DNA of 9,784 nucleotides from DATLFA01 sp039934635 (lineage in GTDB: Bacteria; Actinomycetota; Acidimicrobiia; Acidimicrobiales; WLNW01). Positions within the stretch are counted from its first letter, which is position 1, and the number at the start of each line of letters is the position of its first letter. Where the stretch lies: assembly GCA_039934635.1 (NCBI GenBank), contig JBDTLT010000207.1:1-9784 (forward strand), written 5' to 3'. A model generated the notes under the pieces. The model searched no databases and was not told where the DNA came from. It saw only the letters and a list, made by a program, of their open reading frames with translations. Both the position numbers and the translations under genes were made by a program. Below, piece after piece: positions 5,477 to 9,784 of the stretch.

Positions 5477-7023
5477 TCAGCCGTTGGCAAGCCGCGATCG
5501 CGGGCACGCTCGCCGCCGGCACGGCGCTCGCCGTCACGGAACTCGTCACCGCGCCCGGCAACCGCGGCCCCAGCCTGATCACTGCCGTGGGCTCGCGATT
5601 CATCGACCGTTTCGGCGCATCGTTGAAGGACTTCGCGGTGTCGGTCTTCGGTACCAACGACAAGCCGGCGCTCATCATCGGCATCGTGGTCACGTGTTTG
5701 GTCCTGGGTGCGGCGCTCGGGATCGCCTCGCGACAACGCCGGGGCATCGGGATAGCCGGCATATGTGCGATCGCCGCCTTCGGGCTCTGGGCCGGCCTCA
5801 TCGATCCGCTCGCATCAACCCCGCGAATGACATTTGGCGCGTTCTTCGGCGCCGTCGCCGGTGTCGGTGCGCTCACTGGTTTGCTGCGGGTCGCCGCCGC
5901 GCCGATCCCGCGCAAGGCGCCCGCCGGTCGACGGCAGGCCGAAGACCCGCGCGTCAAGTTGGCGTCACGCCGAACGTTCTTGGGATTAGCCGGTGCCACA
6001 GCTGCCTTCGCCGTCACTGCAACGGCCGTCGGCCGGTCGCTTCGTGGTACTGCCAGCGCAGCGCGTGAGCGCGTCGCGCTGTTGCTGCCGGCGGCCAAAC
6101 GCGTCGTCGATCCACCGGCGTCGCAGCCATTCACGGTGAACGGATTGACCCCGTACATCACGGCCAACGACGACTTCTATCGCATCGACACCGCTCTCAT
6201 CGTCCCTCAGATCGACCCTTCCAATTGGATGCTCAAGATCAGCGGCATGGTCGACCATCCGCTGTCGATCACCTTCGACGAGTTGATCGCAATGGACATG
6301 GTCGAAGAGCCGATCACGATGCAGTGCGTCTCGAACGAAGTGGGCGGCGACCTCATCGGCACCGCAATGTGGCGCGGCGTTCCCCTGCGAGACTTGCTTA
6401 CTCGTGCGGGCGTGCGTCCTGAGGCAACACAGATCGTCGGCCGGTCGGCCGACGGTTTCACTGCTGGTTTCCCGACCGAGAAGGCCTTGGACGGACGCAG
6501 CGCGCTGGTGGTCGTTGGCATGAACGGCGAACCGCTCCCCGCGTCGCACGGCTTCCCCGCCCGCCTGGTCATCGCCGGCCTCTACGGTTATGTATCGGCC
6601 ACGAAGTGGTTGCGCGAAATCCAGCTCACTCGGCTCGAGGACTTCGACGGCTATTGGATCAGCCGAGGCTGGTCCAAGAACGGACCGATCAAGACCCAGT
6701 CGCGTATCGACGTACCGCGTTCGGGTGCGACGGTCGCGGCTGGCCCAGTCGCCATCGCCGGAGTCGCGTGGGCCCCGACTCGCGGCATCGAGCGCGTCGA
6801 AGTTCGCGTCGACGCCGGCGAATGGGTCGAAGCGCGCCTCGGCCAAATAGCTTCGGACAACACCTGGGTGCAGTGGATGACGACCTGGGAGGCCACTCGC
6901 GGCGGCCATACGATTTCGGTGCGGGCAACCGATCGCACCGGCGCCGTGCAGACCGATAGTCGGTCGGACCCTGCCCCTGACGGTGCGACCGGATATCACC
7001 AGCGGCGTATCTCGGTCGGTTGA
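5473..7023 (+). CDS. Sulfite-oxidase-family molybdopterin oxidoreductase with N-terminal membrane domain
   Basis: A 516-residue membrane-anchored enzyme facing outside. Residues 1-145 hold about four hydrophobic segments. SRRTFLGLAG follows (Arg166-Arg167), a twin-arginine-like motif before a fifth hydrophobic stretch, as expected for export of a folded molybdenum cofactor protein. The catalytic domain (about 205-395) contains MQCVSNEVGGDLIG, whose Cys285 is the expected molybdenum ligand, and KTQSRIDVP. The C-terminal domain (about 400-516) is the Ig-like Mo-co dimerisation fold, with VEVRVDAGEW and a terminal YHQRRISV. The family oxidises sulfite or reduces sulfoxides; the substrate here is unknown. 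The membrane part has no histidine, so it is not a YedZ-type haem partner, but it has Cys75 and Cys98 in neighbouring helices. The start was chosen because ATG overlaps the kinase stop (ATGA). Confidence 0.9.
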   Translation: MISRWQAAIAGTLAAGTALAVTELVTAPGNRGPSLITAVGSRFIDRFGASLKDFAVSVFGTNDKPALIIGIVVTCLVLGAALGIASRQRRGIGIAGICAIAAFGLWAGLIDPLASTPRMTFGAFFGAVAGVGALTGLLRVAAAPIPRKAPAGRRQAEDPRVKLASRRTFLGLAGATAAFAVTATAVGRSLRGTASAARERVALLLPAAKRVVDPPASQPFTVNGLTPYITANDDFYRIDTALIVPQIDPSNWMLKISGMVDHPLSITFDELIAMDMVEEPITMQCVSNEVGGDLIGTAMWRGVPLRDLLTRAGVRPEATQIVGRSADGFTAGFPTEKALDGRSALVVVGMNGEPLPASHGFPARLVIAGLYGYVSATKWLREIQLTRLEDFDGYWISRGWSKNGPIKTQSRIDVPRSGATVAAGPVAIAGVAWAPTRGIERVEVRVDAGEWVEARLGQIASDNTWVQWMTTWEATRGGHTISVRATDRTGAVQTDSRSDPAPDGATGYHQRRISVG

Positions 7024-7025
7024 GA

Positions 7026-7634
7026 ATGTCGACCCACCGCCGCAGCCTCGTGACGCTGATTGCTTTGCTCGCGGTAGCGACTACCGCCGTGGTGGTATCG
7101 CGCCGCACAACGCGCGAAATGATCACGAGCGTTGCCGCAGCGGACGACGCCACGAACCTGCCCGTGCTCCTCGGCGCGGCGCCGACGGTTACCGCCAGCG
7201 GATGGCTCAACACCGAGCCGCTCGACGCTCGAGGCCTCGAGGGCAAAGTCGTCTTGTACGACTTCTGGACGTTTGGATGCATCAACTGTGTCCACACGCT
7301 GCCCCATGTCAAGGCGTGGGATCAGCGCTACCGCGATGACGGGCTTGTCGTATTGAGCATTCACACCCCCGAGTTCTCGTATGAAGCAGACCCTGGCAAC
7401 GTGCGCCGCTTCGTTGCCGACAATGAAATCCGTTACCCCGTCGCGCTCGACCCGGAGAGCGTCACCTGGCGCGCATTCGCGAACCGCTACTGGCCGGCCT
7501 TCTATCTGCATGATCGAGGCGGTCGACGGCGGTACCAGCATTTCGGCGAAGGTGCGTACGAGCAGACCGAGACCATCATCCGTGCGCTCCTTGGCGTCGA
7601 CCCGAGTTCGCCGCGGGCCGTCGTCGTCACGTGA
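7026..7634 (+). CDS. Membrane-anchored DipZ/TlpA-type thioredoxin-like protein
   Basis: A 202-residue extracytoplasmic thiol-redox protein. An N-terminal hydrophobic anchor (about 8-25) follows the basic THRR. The thioredoxin fold has the active site DFWTFGCINCVHTLP, with Cys85 and Cys88. The CINC core, the later SIHTPEFSYEADPGNV segment, FANRYWPAFYLHDR and FGEGAYEQTE closely follow the C-terminal thioredoxin domain of DipZ, as known from mycobacteria. The conserved Pro of the fold lies in RYWPAFYL. It probably receives electrons from the CcdA protein encoded next and passes them to proteins outside the membrane. The ATG at 7026 lies 2 bases after the upstream stop; a TTG at 7020 is also in frame. 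Its own stop overlaps the ccdA start (GTGA at 7631-7634). Confidence 0.9.
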   Translation: MSTHRRSLVTLIALLAVATTAVVVSRRTTREMITSVAAADDATNLPVLLGAAPTVTASGWLNTEPLDARGLEGKVVLYDFWTFGCINCVHTLPHVKAWDQRYRDDGLVVLSIHTPEFSYEADPGNVRRFVADNEIRYPVALDPESVTWRAFANRYWPAFYLHDRGGRRRYQHFGEGAYEQTETIIRALLGVDPSSPRAVVVT

Positions 7635-8320
7635 ACCCCGGCGCATACGTCGCGCTCTTCGGTGCCGGCGTTGCATCTTTCACCAACCCCTGCGTGCTGC
7701 CACTCGTCCCCGCGTACGTCGGCATGATGGCCGGTGACGAAGCTCGACGATCACCACATCGACGTGTGATTGCCACTGCATTCTTCGTCTCGGGTTTTAC
7801 CGCCGTGTTTGCCGGACTCGGTCTGGTCGCAGAGATCGCCGGCCGCAACGTCGACGCGTTGTTGAACTCCATCCAGCGCATAGGCGGCATCGCCCTCGTC
7901 GTGCTCGGTCTCATCCAGTTGGGTGCGATTCGCAGACTCCGAACCGCGAGTTGGCGCCTGAACCCACGGCTCCCGACTGGACCGGTAACGCGACCCTTGG
8001 TGATGGGCATCACCTTCGGAGCAGCATGGACGCCGTGCGTCGGCCCGCTTCTCGGCGCAGCGCTCGTCAGTGCAGCCCACTCGTCGACGAAGTTCCAAGG
8101 CATCTCGCTACTCGTCGCATACGCAGTAGGTGTCGGCGTTCCATTTGTCGCCGCGTCGCTCGCGCTCGAATCTGCCCCCGCCGTGACCCGGCGGCTGCAG
8201 CCCTTCGGTCGCGCATTGCACTACGTGGCCGGCGCGACGCTGATCGTTCTCGGGCTGCTGCTGACGACCGACCACTATGACGCGGTCACCTCTCTGCTCG
8301 CCCGCATCATCGCAACCTAA
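7631..8320 (+). CDS. ccdA: CcdA-family cytochrome c biogenesis/thiol-disulfide transporter
   Basis: A 229-residue polytopic membrane protein of the DsbD-beta/CcdA family, which carries electrons from cytoplasmic thioredoxin across the membrane to outer thiol proteins. About six hydrophobic helices are visible. The two redox cysteines sit in their usual motifs: Cys21 in FTNPCVLPLVPAY and Cys136 in FGAAWTPCVGPLLG. The length is normal for the short CcdA form. The GTG start at 7631 overlaps the thioredoxin stop as GTGA. With the preceding gene it makes a two-gene version of DipZ, which joins the same two parts in one protein in the opposite order (CcdA part first). The C-terminus looks complete. 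The stop is followed within 3 bases, in the same frame, by the MerR remnant. Confidence 0.93.
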   Translation: MNPGAYVALFGAGVASFTNPCVLPLVPAYVGMMAGDEARRSPHRRVIATAFFVSGFTAVFAGLGLVAEIAGRNVDALLNSIQRIGGIALVVLGLIQLGAIRRLRTASWRLNPRLPTGPVTRPLVMGITFGAAWTPCVGPLLGAALVSAAHSSTKFQGISLLVAYAVGVGVPFVAASLALESAPAVTRRLQPFGRALHYVAGATLIVLGLLLTTDHYDAVTSLLARIIAT

Positions 8321-8893
8321 ACACTCACGCTGGAGGAACTGACCGAGATGGTCGCGCTCTGGGACGACGATCGTTGCGCTCCCGTGCAGTTGAGGGTGGC
8401 CGAGTTCGCAGCGGACAAGCTCGCCGACACCCGCGCGAACATCGAGGAGCTGTCAACTTTCGCGGCGCAACTTCAAGCAATGAGCGAGAGACTTGAAATC
8501 GAGTCTGTGCCGGGCGCCTGCAGCGGCGCATGCGTTTGCGTCGACGAGAGCGCGACCACGCAAACAGTTGCCGTATCGCTCGGAACGCTTCCCTCAGCCA
8601 CCGTTGCGATCGCGTGCACCCTCGCCGCAACGCAAGTTCCCGACCGAATCCAGCAATGGCACGACGTCATCAATCGTGCGACGCGTCGCACCCTCATCAC
8701 CCACGGCATGCGCCTGTCATTCCGCTTCGACCCCAGCTCATCGGCGAGATGGCCAAACTGGCCGCGCAAGAGCAGGCATGTTGCCTTCTACACATTTGCC
8801 ATCACGATCGTCGACGGCCGAGCCGACCTGGACGTCACCGCTCCACCCGGCGCCACCAAACTTGTGACCGCACTATTCGGAGCGCCCGCGTGA
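8321..8893 (+). pseudogene. MerR-family regulator remnant: DNA-binding domain lost, double frameshift
   Basis: The start LTLEELTEMVALWDDDRCAPVQ-like region (split by an ATG at 8348) matches the middle of actinobacterial MerR regulators, just after the helix-turn-helix domain. It is followed by the dimerisation helix and a Cys cluster, GACSGACVCV (Cys58, Cys62, Cys64 from 8348; also Cys10), the usual effector or metal-binding site. A further domain follows (ACTL, then QQWHDVINRAT). Homology then leaves the frame. At the C-run 8731-8734 the reading moves to the next frame, giving PQLIGEMAKLAAQEQACC, and at about 8785 it returns, giving FYTFAITIVDG to the end. The frame used for 8348-8893 is open throughout, so a 181-residue effector-only protein could still be made from a strong GGAGGA at 8332-8337. 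About 60-70 N-terminal residues are missing. Decay is my preferred reading; sequencing indels could explain the shifts but not the missing head. Confidence 0.7.
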
Positions 8894-8916
8894 AATTTGC
8901 GAAGCAGGGGGCAGAG

Positions 8917-8933
8917 CCTGCGCGCACCGCAGG
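8917..8933. terminator. Small hairpin between convergent genes
   Basis: CCTGCG (8917-8922) and CGCAGG (8928-8933) can pair around a 5-base loop in the 61-base gap between the MerR remnant and the M56 gene. No T-run flanks it on either strand. It may act as a shared terminator for the converging transcripts, but a 6-bp stem is weak evidence. Confidence 0.3.
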
Positions 8934-8954
8934 TCGTCCCGGTCAACGCGCCGG

Positions 8955-9784
8955 TCACGAGAGGCAGAACGTCTGGATGAACGCAAGGAGGTGATGGACC
9001 TGAGTCACGACGGCGATCGCCGACAGGGCGACGAGCATCCCGACCGCGAACGGCGCGGGGTCGAGGCGTGAGCGGTCAGGGTTGTTTGTGAGTGCCTCGA
9101 TACGAGCGGCCACATCACTGCCCGACAGAGCGAGTTCCCGACCTGACGCATCGCTGCGAGCGAGTGCCGCTCGAGCGATCGCGCGGGCGACGATCGTGGC
9201 GTCGCCAATCTCACGCGCGGCGTCCTGATCGGCCCATCGTTCGGTGGCAAATCGAACACGGCGGGCGGGGAACCATAACGGCGGCAACATACTTGCGGCG
9301 ACTTCGGTGGCGATGATCAACCGGTGGTGATGGTGGCGCAAGTGCGCGCGCTCGTGTGCGAGCATCGCCCGCTGTTCGTCGGCATCGAGGAGATCCAACA
9401 TGCCCGTCGACACAACAACGTGAGGGTGCCGACCGGGCACCGCGAACGCAGTCGGGCTGTCAGACTGAACGACAAAGAGATCGCCCTCAGGAATCGGACC
9501 GCTGCGGGCTCGCCGTTGTCGTGCCAAGGACCTCACGACGGCGACAGCCCCGCACACGATGCTGGCCAGCGCGATAGCCCCGAGCCAATTGGGCACATGC
9601 ACGTGGCCGTGGCCGTGAAGGCTTTCGCGGCACCATGCGAAATAGTCAAGGAGGAAGTCGACAGCGAGCAACGCGATGGACCAAATCGTTGTCGCGGTCA
9701 CGGCCACGATTGCGCCGGTGAGTACGAACGCGGCCGCCCGTGGTGGCAGGTCGCGGCAGATCGACCCGGCGACGACCAACCCCA
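8955..9784 (-). CDS. M56 (BlaR1/MecR1-like) membrane metallopeptidase, 5' end outside window
   Basis: A membrane zinc endopeptidase of the M56/M48 type. Within the 274 residues read from a TTG at 9779, there are hydrophobic segments at about 15-45 and 65-82, the zinc motif HERAH (142-146, bases 9342-9356), the downstream ligand glutamate in TERWADQDAA (Glu180), and a final hydrophobic segment near the C-terminus. The family usually begins with one more helix before the LPPRAAAFVL segment, so the true start probably lies beyond 9784. There is no penicillin-binding sensor domain, as in most actinobacterial members. Such proteins usually pair with a BlaI-type repressor, which would lie upstream outside this window. 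Two His-rich stretches stand out: LHGHGHVHV (54-62) in the loop between helices and HLRHHHH just after the zinc motif. Confidence 0.85.
   Translation of the reverse strand, partial: GLVVAGSICRDLPPRAAAFVLTGAIVAVTATTIWSIALLAVDFLLDYFAWCRESLHGHGHVHVPNWLGAIALASIVCGAVAVVRSLARQRRARSGPIPEGDLFVVQSDSPTAFAVPGRHPHVVVSTGMLDLLDADEQRAMLAHERAHLRHHHHRLIIATEVAASMLPPLWFPARRVRFATERWADQDAAREIGDATIVARAIARAALARSDASGRELALSGSDVAARIEALTNNPDRSRLDPAPFAVGMLVALSAIAVVTQVHHLLAFIQTFCLS

Noticed and set aside
8985..9076. Perfect AAGGAGGTGAT (8985-8995) with a short plus-strand frame after it
   Set aside because: It lies inside the minus-strand M56 gene and encodes part of its last helix (VHHLLAF). The ATG overlaps the ribosome-site match itself and the frame has only about 26 codons.
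1..9784. CRISPR array, tRNA/rRNA gene, insertion sequence or phage feature
   Set aside because: I found no regularly spaced repeats, tRNA-like cloverleaf, transposase or terminal inverted repeats on reading both strands. A dedicated RNA or repeat search could still find something weak.

Overview
The window is GC-rich DNA with codons that mostly end in G or C, short intergenic gaps and many start/stop overlaps. Its protein families (STAS/RsbW-like regulators, a DipZ-like thioredoxin with CcdA, an actinobacterial MerR architecture, an M56 peptidase) point to a high-GC actinobacterium. The exact lineage cannot be read from the sequence; an Acidimicrobiia-like organism is a guess.

Left part (1-2000). 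About 316 bases without a recognisable gene are followed by a STAS-domain anti-anti-sigma-type protein, then a DUF2231 four-helix membrane protein that carries an unusual C-terminal tail and has no ordinary start codon. An RsbW/SpoIIAB-type ATP-binding anti-sigma protein converges on it from the minus strand. The STAS and ATPase proteins are the two halves of a partner-switching module, but no sigma factor is present here. A divergent control region (1979-2262) holds a large imperfect hairpin and an 8-base direct repeat. It is followed by a secreted lactonase/YncE-like beta-propeller protein (2263-3360), which ends at a strong 12-bp hairpin.

Centre (3528-8320). This is a tightly packed five-gene plus-strand operon: OmpR-type response regulator, membrane histidine kinase, membrane-anchored sulfite-oxidase-family molybdenum enzyme with an internal twin-arginine motif, DipZ-type extracytoplasmic thioredoxin, and CcdA. 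The junctions are ATGA, ATGA, a 2-base gap and GTGA, so translation is probably coupled. The last two genes together resemble a DipZ protein split in two. The set reads as a self-regulated extracytoplasmic redox module: CcdA moves electrons across the membrane, the thioredoxin receives them, and a molybdenum oxidoreductase and its two-component regulators are made together with them. The functional link between the enzyme and the thiol relay is inference.

Right part (8321-9784). Three bases after the ccdA stop, and in the same frame, lies a MerR-family regulator that has lost its DNA-binding domain and carries two compensating frameshifts. It converges on an M56 (BlaR1-like) membrane metallopeptidase on the minus strand, cut by the window edge. 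Several genes at the two ends (STAS, DUF2231, MerR) look frame-disrupted, while the central operon is intact. This could be real decay of accessory genes or indel errors in the assembly.
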